This document shows, one piece after another, positions 10,013 through 19,218 of a stretch of DNA of 24,013 nucleotides. Position numbers and translations under genes: made by a program. The stretch lies in IMG/VR virus record IMGVR_UViG_3300029448_000438, positions 1 to 24,013 of that record; one strand, given 5' to 3'. The DNA is from a virus. Numbering within the stretch: the first letter of the stretch is position 1; each line of letters begins with the position of its first letter. Below the pieces are notes generated by a model. The model was not told the origin of the DNA and did no database searches. It was given only the letters and a program-made list of their open reading frames with translations.

Positions 10013-11584
10013 ATGGCGGCAATAGTAACGGACCAATTTAGAATATTAAATGCTAATAATTTTATTGACTCCGTAACGAGTAGCAATAATTCTTATTACA
10101 CATTTTTGGGATTAGTCGATTCTTCCCCATCTTCACCTGGATTTGGAAGAACATCTAATTGGGATACAAATACACCATCACCTATTGATAATTTTCAATA
10201 TTCTTGCCATTATAGAGAAACTTCATTGTTTGGTAAAAAGATATCACCTTCAGATGTGCGTCGAGTCGTAAGAAGAGTTAATTGGACTATTGATACCAAA
10301 TACGATATGTATCGTCATGATTATAGTATTGATAATCCAACACCCAATGGAGGAACGTCTAGATTATATGATTCAAATTTTTATGTAATGAATAGTGAAT
10401 TCAAAGTTTATATTTGTTTAGACAATAATGGATCAAAAACAGGAGAGGATGCCAAAGGACAAGGATCTCAATATGAACCAACTTTTACTGATTTAGAACC
10501 CTCATCTGCTGGTGTTGGTGATGATGGATATATTTGGAAATACTTATTTACTGTTTCTCCTAATGACATTATAAAATTTGATTCTACAGAATATATTATT
10601 CTTCCGAATGATTGGTCAACTTCTACAGATACTCAAATACAAAGTGTTAGAGAATCTGGTAATTCTGACGTAAATAAAAATCAGATTAGAAAAGTCTATA
10701 TTAAAAATGCGGGAGATGATTATGAATTTGGAACTCATACTGGATTGAATATTCTTGGAGATGGTAGTGGAGGTAAAGTTACAGTTACGGTTGCTAATAC
10801 TGGAGAAATTACTGATGTTGTAGTTACTGCTGGTGGAAGTGGATATACATATGGAATTATAGATTTATCCACAATTAGAAGCGAAAATTGGGGTGCTACA
10901 AGCGACAGAGCTTTACTAATTCCAATTATTCCTCCATCAAAGGGTCATGGATATGATCTTTATAAGGAATTAGGAGCAGATAAAATTATAGTTTATACTA
11001 GATTTGATGACTCTACAAAGGATTTTCCAACAGATACAAACTTTTCTCAAGTTGGAATTATTAAAAATCCCGAACAATATTCCTCATCTGGATCTATTTT
11101 TAGCGATAATACTTTTTCAAATTTATATTCAATGATGTTAAGTGAAGATACAACAATAACTCCTACAGTAGGAGAATACATGTATCAAAGTATTTCCGGT
11201 GTTGGCACTGCACAGGGATATGTTGCATCATATGATAAAAATACCAAAGTATTGAAATATACTAGAGATAGATCTTTATATTTTGGAAATCGATATGATC
11301 AAACCGATGATCCAAGTGTTAGAAGCAAATCAACATTTGCAGAATTTAGTCAGAGTGCTGGAAATGTTACCATTGGTAGTGATACGGTTTCTATACAATC
11401 ATTTACAGGAATTGCAAAAACAGTTGCTAACCAAGAAATAAATTTAGGTGTTTCTTTTAATGATGGTCTCGCAAATCCAGAGATAAATAGAAAGACGGGA
11501 GATATTATTTACATAGATAACAGACCCGAAGTTGTAAGAGACATTAGACAAAAAGAAGACGTTAAAATTATTCTGGAATTCTAA
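10013..11584 (+). CDS. gp8: Baseplate wedge subunit gp8, enlarged
   Basis: The 523-residue product matches remembered T4 gp8 (334 residues) at its beginning, middle and end. The N-terminus AIVTDQFRILNANNFIDS corresponds to T4 AIVTSKFRTEKMLNFYNS. RRVNWTIDTKYD, VYICLD, DDGYIWKYLFTVSP (about residue 168) and TEYIILPNDW (about 192) follow in the T4 order. GIIKNPEQY lies near 350, and the C-terminus IYIDNRPEVV to IILEF matches T4 IYMENRPPII to ILFTF. gp8 is a wedge component of the baseplate, joining the gp10/gp7/gp6/gp53 assembly in T4. The extra length lies mainly in two places: a GGxGY repeat segment at about residues 225-285 and a loop at about 365-490. The start ATG at 10013 follows a weak GAG-like site. 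The next gene begins five bases after the stop, so the two are probably cotranscribed from the late promoter at 9988. Confidence 0.92.
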   Translation: MAAIVTDQFRILNANNFIDSVTSSNNSYYTFLGLVDSSPSSPGFGRTSNWDTNTPSPIDNFQYSCHYRETSLFGKKISPSDVRRVVRRVNWTIDTKYDMYRHDYSIDNPTPNGGTSRLYDSNFYVMNSEFKVYICLDNNGSKTGEDAKGQGSQYEPTFTDLEPSSAGVGDDGYIWKYLFTVSPNDIIKFDSTEYIILPNDWSTSTDTQIQSVRESGNSDVNKNQIRKVYIKNAGDDYEFGTHTGLNILGDGSGGKVTVTVANTGEITDVVVTAGGSGYTYGIIDLSTIRSENWGATSDRALLIPIIPPSKGHGYDLYKELGADKIIVYTRFDDSTKDFPTDTNFSQVGIIKNPEQYSSSGSIFSDNTFSNLYSMMLSEDTTITPTVGEYMYQSISGVGTAQGYVASYDKNTKVLKYTRDRSLYFGNRYDQTDDPSVRSKSTFAEFSQSAGNVTIGSDTVSIQSFTGIAKTVANQEINLGVSFNDGLANPEINRKTGDIIYIDNRPEVVRDIRQKEDVKIILEF

Positions 11585-11589
11585 AACAA

Positions 11590-14500
11590 ATGGCACAAAA
11601 AAGAAATTTAAACGTTAATCCATATTACGACGATTTCGATAATAATAAAAATTTTTATAAAGTCCTATTTAAACCAGGATTTCCAGTACAAGCTAGAGAA
11701 TTAACTACTTTACAATCAATATTACAGAATCAAGTCGAATCTTTTGGTAAAAATATTTTTAAAGAGGGATCCATGGTTATTCCTGGTGGAATAACTTATG
11801 ATCCTAGTTTTTATGCTGTAAAATTAAATGCTATAAATTCTGGAGTTGAAGTTTCAACATACATTAGTAATTTTATTGGAGTAAAGATAACGGGTCAAGT
11901 ATCCGGAATAACAGCAACTATAAAATATGTTGCATTTCCTGGTGATCCTAACATTGATGACTTAACAGTTTATGTAAAATATGATAGTTCTGGATCAGAT
12001 TTTGTTTTTACTGCTTTTGAAAATGGAGAATCTTTAATTGCTGATAAAAATATCACATATGGAAATACTACAATAAATGCTGGGACTCCATTTGCTTCAT
12101 TATTGTCTTCAAATGCAACTTCAACGGGATCTGCAGTTTCTATTTCGGATGGTGTTTATTTTATTAGAGGGTATTTTGTTAATGTTTCTAGTGAAACTAT
12201 TTTATTAGATGAATACTCCAATACTCCTTCCTACAGAGTTGGTCTAAAAGTTGACGAATTACTTATTGACGCCAAAGATGATAATTCATTATATGATAAT
12301 GCAAAAGGATTTTCAAATTTTGCTGCTCCAGGAGCTGATAGACTAAAGATAGGTCTTTCTTTAACCAAAAAATCATTAGAAGATTTAGATGATAAAAGTT
12401 TTGTCGAACTTTTAAGAGTAGACAATGGTAAGATAAAAAAAATACAAGAGAAAACTCAATATAATATTATAAGAGATTATCTTGCAGAAAGAACATTTGA
12501 GGAGTCTGGTAATTATGCAGTAGTTCCTTTTTTACCAACCCTACAAAATTCTCTAAATGATAAATTGGGAAATGATGGTCTTTATGATAAGAATCAAAAA
12601 ACAGAGCAATTTAATGAACCATCGGATGATTTATTGTGTGTAAAAGTTTCTCCGGGAAAAGCATATGTAAGAGGATATGATGTAAAAACTGATTCTACAA
12701 TAGTATTGGATGTAAATAAACCAAGAGAAACAAAATCCAATAATACTACTGTTCCATTTTCAATGGGAAACGTATTAAGAGTTAATAATGTTTCTGGACA
12801 TCCAACTCAATCTGGAATTATTAATTTTCATAATAGACATAACAGTGAAGGCATAGGTATTGGTAGTGCTAGAAATTATACATTTAATGTTACAGATGCT
12901 GCTTATAGTGGTTCTTCCACTAAATGGGACTTATATCTTTATGATATTCAGACATATACAAAATTATTTTTAAATACATCTTTTAGTGATTCTCAATTAC
13001 CAGCATCCTCCTTCGTAAAAGGAAAAAATAGTGGTGCAAATGGATATTCTGTGTCTGGTGGTGGAGATAGTGACTTAATTACTTTAAGTCAGGTTTCTGG
13101 AAAATTTGCAATTGGAGAACAAATTTTAGTTAATGGTGTTGAAGTTTCAAATTCAATTAAAAATGTTGTGAGTTATGGAACTCAAGACATTAAATCGGTT
13201 AGTCAAAACACTGATGAATTTAAAGCAGATGTCGTATTGGAAAGTTTTCCATTGCCCAATAATATTTCCGAAATTGTTATTGATGGACCAAATGCAACAG
13301 CAACAAGCCCTGGTGGTAATTTTACAGGAATAAAAACTGATAGTGTTATTAGGTATAAAAGAAATACTGCGGGAGAGACAGCAGAAACATTCAATAGAGT
13401 AGTTGAAGTCTCTTCGGATGGTCTTACGTTATCATTAACAGGAATTGGTACAGTAACTGGAATATTTGACGGTGGGTATAATAATACAGGAAGTTTTAAT
13501 GCAAAAATAGGATCCCCTATTATAAGAGGAGAAGAAGATGCAAGACTATATGAAAAACTTCCTGATAACAATATTTCTTCTTTAGATCTTTCTTCATCCA
13601 ATCTAAAAATTCGACTGCAGTCGAATCAAACGCAAACTTCTAATTCTGTTGGCATAGTAACTATGTCAATCAGTGATTTTGATACGACAGGAATATCGAC
13701 AGTTTCTTTTAGTGCTTTTGATGCTGAAAGATATTCCTTATATAATAATAGTGCTCCAAGATACATTGGAACGATAACTTCCGATTCATTTAAAATTGAT
13801 ACTGCGAATAATACAGTCTCTTTCTCTGGACTTTCTGCAGACAGGGCATATAACTTAGATGCTACATTAACTAAAACAGGTATAAAAAGTAAGAAGAAAA
13901 CATATACTAGAAGTAAAGAACTTTCAGTAAATTTATCAAGATTAGATGGGTCTGGTACAAATAGTAATAGTTCAACAAATGATGGATTAACTTATAATAA
14001 TTATTATGGTCTTAGAGTGCAAGATGAAGAGATATCATTAAATTATCCAGATGTTGCAAAAGTTATTGCTATATATGAATCTTTAAATTCTTCCAATCCA
14101 ACATTGGATAAGATTACTTGCTTAAGTACATCAAATATTACTAATGCGGCTATTATTGGTGAAAATATCATTAGTAACTCTGGAAATGCAGTTGCTAGAT
14201 TCGTTAAAAGTACTACTGATAATGTTGCTGATATTGTATATTTAAATTCTAGTAGATTTAGACAGGGTGATGAAATTGTTTTTGAAGAATCAAATATAAC
14301 AACAACAATAACAAATATTTCACTAGGAAATTATTCAAATATAACTGATAATTTTGTTCTTGATAAAGGTCAAAGGGATCAATATTATGATTATTCTAGA
14401 ATTGTAAGAAAATTAGATTCTACCATACCATCAAAAAGATTATTGATCATATTTGATCATTATGAGGTAGATTCTTCTGACAATGGAGATTTATTCACTG

Positions 14501-17500
14501 TAGAAAGTTATGATAATGGAAGATATGGACAAGATATACCCGAAATTGGTGTAGATGGAGTAAGAGCAACAGACACACTTGATTTTAGACCAAGAGTTTC
14601 CCCCTTTACAGGATCATCAAAATCTCCATTTGATTTTAATTCAAGGACATTTGAGGGTACAAATAGAATAGTTGCTCCTGATGAAGATTCTTCGGTTGGA
14701 TATAATTATTATATTGGTAGAATTGATAAACTGTATATTGATAAATTGGGTGTATTGAGTATTAAGGAAGGACAGTCTGGCATAAATCCAAAACCTCCGA
14801 TTGTTAGTGATGAGTCCATGGAAATAGCCACTATATCTCTTCCACCTTATCTTTTTAGTCCTCAAGATGCAGAAATATCACTAGTTGATAATAGAAGATA
14901 TACGATGAGAGATATTGGATTTATTGAGGATAGAGTTGAAAATCTTGAGGAGGTTACGTCTCTTTCGTTACTTGAGATTAACACACAAACATTGCAGATA
15001 AAGGACGCCGATAATAGAGATAGATTTAAAAGTGGTTTCTTTGTAGATGATTTTAGAAATAATTCTCTTATTAACTTAGACTTTTCAACCATAGAAATTG
15101 ATGAAGAAAATAATGAAATGAGACCTTTCCTTTCTAGAAAGTCTTTAAAAGGAGCAATAGCAATATCTGGTAATAATAGAAGTCCAGAAACTATTGACTA
15201 TGAAGATCCTTCACTAGAATTATTGGATAATAATGTTAGGAAAAAAGGCAGATCTATTACTTTAGACTATGAAGAGGTTGTTTGGATCAGTCAAAATGTT
15301 GCAACAAAGTTTGTAAATGTTAATGAATATCATGTTGTCGCATATAGGGGAGATGTAACTTTATCACCACAGAATGATATTTGGACTATTGTCCAATCCT
15401 CTACAAATGTAATAAACAGAACGAATGTTTTTGGTCGTCGTGGTGGTGGAGGAGTGTTTAGAAATACTGGTTCTACTACCTCTGTTTCTAGATCTGAGAT
15501 TAGATTTGCCAGATCGAGAAATACTCAATTTTCAGCTACAGGTTTAAAACCAAATACAAGATATTATCAGTTTTTAGGTTCTGAAGGTAATTTAGATTTT
15601 GTACCAAAATTATTAGAAATTGAGGATGTAAGTGGATCTTTTACAGTTGGAGAAGAAATTGTAGGATATCAAGTTGATGGTGATAGTAATTCGGTTGCAA
15701 GAATAAGATTTAGATTATCTAAACCAAATCATAAAACTGGCATTTTTAATTCTCCAGATACAATATATGAGTTTAACCCTTACGAATATCCACAGTCAAC
15801 CAGATTACCAGATTTTTATACTGAGTCATCTACGGTTTTAAACGTTGACACCGCATCTTTGGCACAAAGTGCTCAAGGAAGATATAGCGGATATGTTGAA
15901 AAAGGATTTATACTTGAGGGACAAAGCAGTGGGGCAACTGCCTCTGTGAAAGATTTGAGATTAATAACCGATGCTTTTGGAGATCTTATAGGAACTTTCT
16001 TCATTAGAAATCCAAATAATACTGGAAATATAAGAATAGAAAATTCTACTCATACATATAAGTTAACCAATAGTTCAACAAATAGAGAAGCACTTATCAG
16101 TGAAGAATTAGATACTTTACTTTCTTTTGCAAGAACCCAATACATTACAAGAGGAATTTTAGAGAGAAGATTCACAACAATTACCAATACTACAACTGTA
16201 ATTATTGGTTATGGTGATCCATTAGCACAATCATTTACTGTAGGTGGAAACATTGATGCACCTTCGGCAATCGGGAGAAATGATGACGAAAATGGAATTT
16301 TCTTGACTTCTGTCAATTTATATTTTGCAACTATTGACGAGCAAAATAAACCACTAAGGGTTGAAATTAGAAGCATGGAGTTGGGAACACCAACCACACA
16401 AAGAATAGGTGAAGCAGCTCATTTAACTCCTAAAAAGTTTATTGATGATGGAAATGGAAATATTTCCGAACAAGTTGTAATTAAAACTTCTACTACGGGA
16501 CAAGAAGCAACCAGAGTTACATTCCCAGAACCAATATACTTAGCTCCAGGAAGAGAATATGCATTAGTTATTGTATCAGAATATAGCGATCAATATCAGG
16601 TTTGGTCGGCAGAAATGGGTAAGAAGAGTGTGTTGGATCAAGACCTTCCAGATGCAGATGCTGGTGTATACTCTCGCCAATATGCATTTGGCAGTTTATT
16701 CATGTCTCAAAACGGTTCTATTTGGACCGAAGATCAAAATCAAGATCTTAAGTTTGATCTTTTTAAAGCTAAATTTACTTCAAATGCAGGTACTGCTTTC
16801 TTCTACAATTCTCCATTGGATACTAGTAATGGATATAAGAGATTGTTAGATAATAATTCGATAAGAACTTTACCAAAAACTGCAACTATTAGAATTACAC
16901 CAGTTTCAAAAGATGCTAGTGATTTTAATGATATGGAAACTACATTAAGTCCTGGTAGAAAACTTGCAGGAGATGATAACTATCCTGGTAGTATAGCATA
17001 CATCACTGGAGTTGGTTGTAGTGTTTTTAATGATGGGAGTGATGTTGGAATTATCACTGGTGGAACAAACTATGGCATCAATGCTTCAACAAACGTAAGC
17101 ACATTCAATATTGTTGGTAGTGGCGAAGGTTTAACTTTGGATATTCCTGCAACTACAAATGGAACTCTTCAATCTGCTAATTTATTAGTTAATAATGGTG
17201 GTAGTGGATACAAAGTTGGTGATGTTGTTGGTATTGTCACAGCAGATACTACCGATAGAACTGGTAGAGATGCTCAGATAAGTATAAGCGAGATTGGGGG
17301 AATTGATACTCTTTTCGTATCTGGTATGCAAGGTGATACTGGATCCGGCAAAGCATTCAATGTTGGTATGGGTGTAAGTTATTATGATGATAATGGTGTT
17401 GTTGTTTCAATGGCAGATACTACAATAACCGAAATTGTTGATGGTCCCACTTTAAACTCTGGAAATTATATAAGAGTTAATCATTTTAACCATGGAATGT

Positions 17501-18828
17501 ATAGTGGAACTAATAAAGTTTTATTAGATGATTTGAAATCTAGTGAAACACCGACTACATTAGAATCTGAATTGCTGTCATCTGATGTAAACAAAATAAG
17601 TGTTGGTAGCACCACTGATTTTGATACTTTTGAAGGAGTTGTTGTTAGCGCTGCAAATACAGGATATGTGAAAATTGGAAGAGAAATTATAGGATATGAA
17701 GAAGTTGCCACTGGAAATGAATTAAGATCGATAACAAGAGGTGTTGATAATACAAAAATAATTAATCATAAACTTTCTGATGCTGCGGGAAATCCATTAA
17801 CGATACCTGTGTACAAATATCAGTTGAATGGAGTTTCTTTGAGGAGAATAAATGGTGTCAATCTTGATGTATCTTCCGAAGGAATGGATATTAATGGATA
17901 TTATATTAGTATAAGTAGATCTGGAAATGGATCTGGAAGAAACACTGATACTTCCGATTATGCACAATTATCATTTAAAAATGAGTTACAAACTGGAGGC
18001 AGAGATATAACTTCTTCTGAAAATATAGTATTCACTGAAGTTATTCCTAGTTTCCCACTTCTCATTCCAAATGATTCAACATCAGTTTCTGGATCAATAA
18101 GAACTATTAGTGGAACAAGTGTTGATGGTAGTGAATCTTCTTTCGTTGATAATGGTTACGAACCAATAGAACTTAATGAGGTTAATAAACTTTCATCTAT
18201 ACGAATGGTTGCTTCTGAAATTAATGAAGATGAGTATTTAGATACAATGCCATCCAATAAATCTTTAACTACAGCAATAAGACTATCGACAACAGATGAA
18301 AATCTTTCACCACAAATTTTCTATACTGAAGAGGCTGGAACTATTCTTCAAAATCCATTGATTAATAATCCAGTTTCTGATTATGCTACTGATAATAGAG
18401 TTAACTCTCTGCAGTATGATCCACATTCTGCAATTTACGTTTCTAACACAGTCAATTTAAAAAATCCTGCAACAGCACTTAAAGTTTTAGTTGCAGCATA
18501 TAGACATCAAACTGCTGACTTTAGGGTGCTTTATAAATTAAATAGAGCAGATTCTAGTGAAGTGGAGCAAGAATTTGAATTGTTTCCTGGTTATGATAAT
18601 CTTACATTTGAAGATGATGCTCTATTAACTGTTAGGGATCAATCTAAAAATAGTGGAAGATCAGATGTATTTGTTAGAGCAAGTTTAGAGGATGAGTTTT
18701 TGGATTATGAATTTACAGCAAATAATCTGGATTTATTCACCGGATATACAATTAAAATTGTGATGTCTGGAACAAATGCAGCATATTATCCAAGATTCAA
18801 AGATTTAAGAACTATTGCAATACGATGA
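11590..18828 (+). CDS. Giant DUF4815-family tail/fibre-like virion protein
   Basis: The 2,412-residue product opens with the signature of the DUF4815 family of myophage tail proteins: NPYYDDFDNNKNFYKVLFK, then PVQARELTTLQSILQNQ and VIPGG in the first 75 residues. Later family-type blocks are VSPGKAYVRGYDV (about 351-364), TLDFRPRV (about 996), RRYTMRDIGFIEDRV (about 1102) and DRFKSGFFVDDF (about 1143). A module starting GDPLAQSFTVGG (about 1540) runs through FLTSVNLYFATID to EYALVIVSEYSDQYQVW. The C-terminus IKIVMSGTNAAYYPRFKDLR is also typical. Insertions relative to shorter family members include a Gly-rich linker RRGGGG near residue 1284, SGA-type modules, and a GGSGY repeat at about 1870. 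No membrane segment is seen. Its place after gp8 and before gp13 is that of T4 genes 9-12 and wac, so a fibre or fibre-attachment role is likely but inferred. Its stop overlaps the next gene as ATGA. Confidence 0.85.
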   Translation: MAQKRNLNVNPYYDDFDNNKNFYKVLFKPGFPVQARELTTLQSILQNQVESFGKNIFKEGSMVIPGGITYDPSFYAVKLNAINSGVEVSTYISNFIGVKITGQVSGITATIKYVAFPGDPNIDDLTVYVKYDSSGSDFVFTAFENGESLIADKNITYGNTTINAGTPFASLLSSNATSTGSAVSISDGVYFIRGYFVNVSSETILLDEYSNTPSYRVGLKVDELLIDAKDDNSLYDNAKGFSNFAAPGADRLKIGLSLTKKSLEDLDDKSFVELLRVDNGKIKKIQEKTQYNIIRDYLAERTFEESGNYAVVPFLPTLQNSLNDKLGNDGLYDKNQKTEQFNEPSDDLLCVKVSPGKAYVRGYDVKTDSTIVLDVNKPRETKSNNTTVPFSMGNVLRVNNVSGHPTQSGIINFHNRHNSEGIGIGSARNYTFNVTDAAYSGSSTKWDLYLYDIQTYTKLFLNTSFSDSQLPASSFVKGKNSGANGYSVSGGGDSDLITLSQVSGKFAIGEQILVNGVEVSNSIKNVVSYGTQDIKSVSQNTDEFKADVVLESFPLPNNISEIVIDGPNATATSPGGNFTGIKTDSVIRYKRNTAGETAETFNRVVEVSSDGLTLSLTGIGTVTGIFDGGYNNTGSFNAKIGSPIIRGEEDARLYEKLPDNNISSLDLSSSNLKIRLQSNQTQTSNSVGIVTMSISDFDTTGISTVSFSAFDAERYSLYNNSAPRYIGTITSDSFKIDTANNTVSFSGLSADRAYNLDATLTKTGIKSKKKTYTRSKELSVNLSRLDGSGTNSNSSTNDGLTYNNYYGLRVQDEEISLNYPDVAKVIAIYESLNSSNPTLDKITCLSTSNITNAAIIGENIISNSGNAVARFVKSTTDNVADIVYLNSSRFRQGDEIVFEESNITTTITNISLGNYSNITDNFVLDKGQRDQYYDYSRIVRKLDSTIPSKRLLIIFDHYEVDSSDNGDLFTVESYDNGRYGQDIPEIGVDGVRATDTLDFRPRVSPFTGSSKSPFDFNSRTFEGTNRIVAPDEDSSVGYNYYIGRIDKLYIDKLGVLSIKEGQSGINPKPPIVSDESMEIATISLPPYLFSPQDAEISLVDNRRYTMRDIGFIEDRVENLEEVTSLSLLEINTQTLQIKDADNRDRFKSGFFVDDFRNNSLINLDFSTIEIDEENNEMRPFLSRKSLKGAIAISGNNRSPETIDYEDPSLELLDNNVRKKGRSITLDYEEVVWISQNVATKFVNVNEYHVVAYRGDVTLSPQNDIWTIVQSSTNVINRTNVFGRRGGGGVFRNTGSTTSVSRSEIRFARSRNTQFSATGLKPNTRYYQFLGSEGNLDFVPKLLEIEDVSGSFTVGEEIVGYQVDGDSNSVARIRFRLSKPNHKTGIFNSPDTIYEFNPYEYPQSTRLPDFYTESSTVLNVDTASLAQSAQGRYSGYVEKGFILEGQSSGATASVKDLRLITDAFGDLIGTFFIRNPNNTGNIRIENSTHTYKLTNSSTNREALISEELDTLLSFARTQYITRGILERRFTTITNTTTVIIGYGDPLAQSFTVGGNIDAPSAIGRNDDENGIFLTSVNLYFATIDEQNKPLRVEIRSMELGTPTTQRIGEAAHLTPKKFIDDGNGNISEQVVIKTSTTGQEATRVTFPEPIYLAPGREYALVIVSEYSDQYQVWSAEMGKKSVLDQDLPDADAGVYSRQYAFGSLFMSQNGSIWTEDQNQDLKFDLFKAKFTSNAGTAFFYNSPLDTSNGYKRLLDNNSIRTLPKTATIRITPVSKDASDFNDMETTLSPGRKLAGDDNYPGSIAYITGVGCSVFNDGSDVGIITGGTNYGINASTNVSTFNIVGSGEGLTLDIPATTNGTLQSANLLVNNGGSGYKVGDVVGIVTADTTDRTGRDAQISISEIGGIDTLFVSGMQGDTGSGKAFNVGMGVSYYDDNGVVVSMADTTITEIVDGPTLNSGNYIRVNHFNHGMYSGTNKVLLDDLKSSETPTTLESELLSSDVNKISVGSTTDFDTFEGVVVSAANTGYVKIGREIIGYEEVATGNELRSITRGVDNTKIINHKLSDAAGNPLTIPVYKYQLNGVSLRRINGVNLDVSSEGMDINGYYISISRSGNGSGRNTDTSDYAQLSFKNELQTGGRDITSSENIVFTEVIPSFPLLIPNDSTSVSGSIRTISGTSVDGSESSFVDNGYEPIELNEVNKLSSIRMVASEINEDEYLDTMPSNKSLTTAIRLSTTDENLSPQIFYTEEAGTILQNPLINNPVSDYATDNRVNSLQYDPHSAIYVSNTVNLKNPATALKVLVAAYRHQTADFRVLYKLNRADSSEVEQEFELFPGYDNLTFEDDALLTVRDQSKNSGRSDVFVRASLEDEFLDYEFTANNLDLFTGYTIKIVMSGTNAAYYPRFKDLRTIAIR
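13609..13626. repeat. 18-base perfect palindrome inside the DUF4815 gene
   Basis: The bases ATTCGACTG are followed immediately by their exact reverse complement CAGTCGAAT, with no spacer. It is read through as part of the DUF4815 coding sequence. It is a symmetric duplex site and cannot form a normal hairpin loop without opening the centre. No function is known. Confidence 0.6.
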
Positions 18829-19025
18829 TTAGAGTAGAAGGGTATCAAAATTTATATCGTGATGAAAAGAGTGGTGCTATCATAAATCATGATAGCAATG
18901 CCTATAATCAATATGTCAATTCTTTATCTTATCGAGAATCTCAAAAAAGAGAATTAAATAAAATGAGAAAAGATATTGATGAAATCAAATCACTATTAAA
19001 GGAGTTGGTAAATGGATCCAGATAA
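18825..19025 (+). CDS. Small conserved-type phage protein with C-terminal coiled coil
   Basis: The 66-residue product begins in a four-base ATGA overlap with the stop of the DUF4815 gene, indicating translational coupling. The N-terminal half has the look of a short beta segment (VEGYQNLYRDEKSGAII). Residues about 38-62 form a strongly charged amphipathic helix, KRELNKMRKDIDEIKSLLKEL, with hydrophobic residues in heptad-like spacing, so a short coiled coil is likely. Small proteins of this kind are familiar at this place in T4-like cyanophages, but I know of no assigned function. Coupling to the fibre-like gene makes an assembly or chaperone role possible; that is conjecture. Its last 14 bases overlap the following gene. 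Confidence 0.7.
   Translation: MIRVEGYQNLYRDEKSGAIINHDSNAYNQYVNSLSYRESQKRELNKMRKDIDEIKSLLKELVNGSR
18875..18897 (+). other. Perfect 9-bp stem-loop just downstream of the giant DUF4815 gene
   Basis: TGCTATCAT and ATGATAGCA are perfect reverse complements separated by a five-base loop (AAATC). The structure lies 46 bases after the DUF4815 stop, inside the 66-residue gene. No T-run follows, so it is not a standard intrinsic terminator. It could be an RNA-processing or 3'-end-protecting hairpin, or chance. Confidence 0.45.
18998..19004 (+). promoter_or_regulatory. Strong Shine-Dalgarno site for the 58-residue ORF
   Basis: AAAGGAG lies seven bases upstream of the ATG at 19012. It is the best ribosome binding site in the window and decides that the short overlapping ORF at 19012-19188 is a real gene. 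Confidence 0.7.
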
Positions 19026-19188
19026 AATTGAGCTAACAAGTATAGGTAAAATGTTTGAATATGAAAAACAAGCAAGAATAATTGATGAATTGGATGCAAG
19101 ACAATTGAGAGAAGTTGCAAAATCATACTGTAAATTGTATTTTAAGCAGCAGGAAGTTGTCTCCAATCTTGGATTAAGAGGCATATAA
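19012..19188 (+). CDS. 58-residue two-helix protein, NblA-like in shape
   Basis: This short gene starts at ATG 19012 and ends with TAA at 19186-19188. It overlaps the end of the preceding gene by 14 bases in another frame and is supported by the strong AAAGGAG site at 18998. The product reads as a short N-terminal segment, then two helices: about residues 13-24 (MFEYEKQARIID) and 27-50 (ARQLREVAKSYCKLYFKQQEVV). Length, the early Phe in helix one and the R-x-L turn into a long second helix resemble NblA, the about 60-residue adaptor that sends phycobilisomes to Clp protease and is known in some cyanophages. The likeness is one of pattern only and may be generic for small helical-hairpin proteins. 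Its place among late structural genes argues for caution. The stop codon lies inside the next late promoter. Confidence 0.7.
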   Translation: MDPDKIELTSIGKMFEYEKQARIIDELDARQLREVAKSYCKLYFKQQEVVSNLGLRGI

Positions 19189-19191
19189 ATA
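19184..19191 (+). promoter_or_regulatory. T4-type late promoter box TATAAATA upstream of the neck gene cluster
   Basis: There is an exact TATAAATA at 19184-19191, overlapping the TAA stop (19186-19188) of the 58-residue ORF. It lies 27 bases before the ATG at 19219. A start about six bases downstream gives a leader of about 21 bases. It probably drives the 112-residue gene and then gp13-gp16, which follow without another exact box. Confidence 0.7.
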
Positions 19192-19218
19192 ACAAGTAGT
19201 GATTGTTATACTAGATAG

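Noticed and set aside
13203-13601. 132-codon reverse-strand ORF
   Set aside because: It is a shadow of the DUF4815 coding frame, with a hydrophobic, low-complexity translation and no supporting signals.
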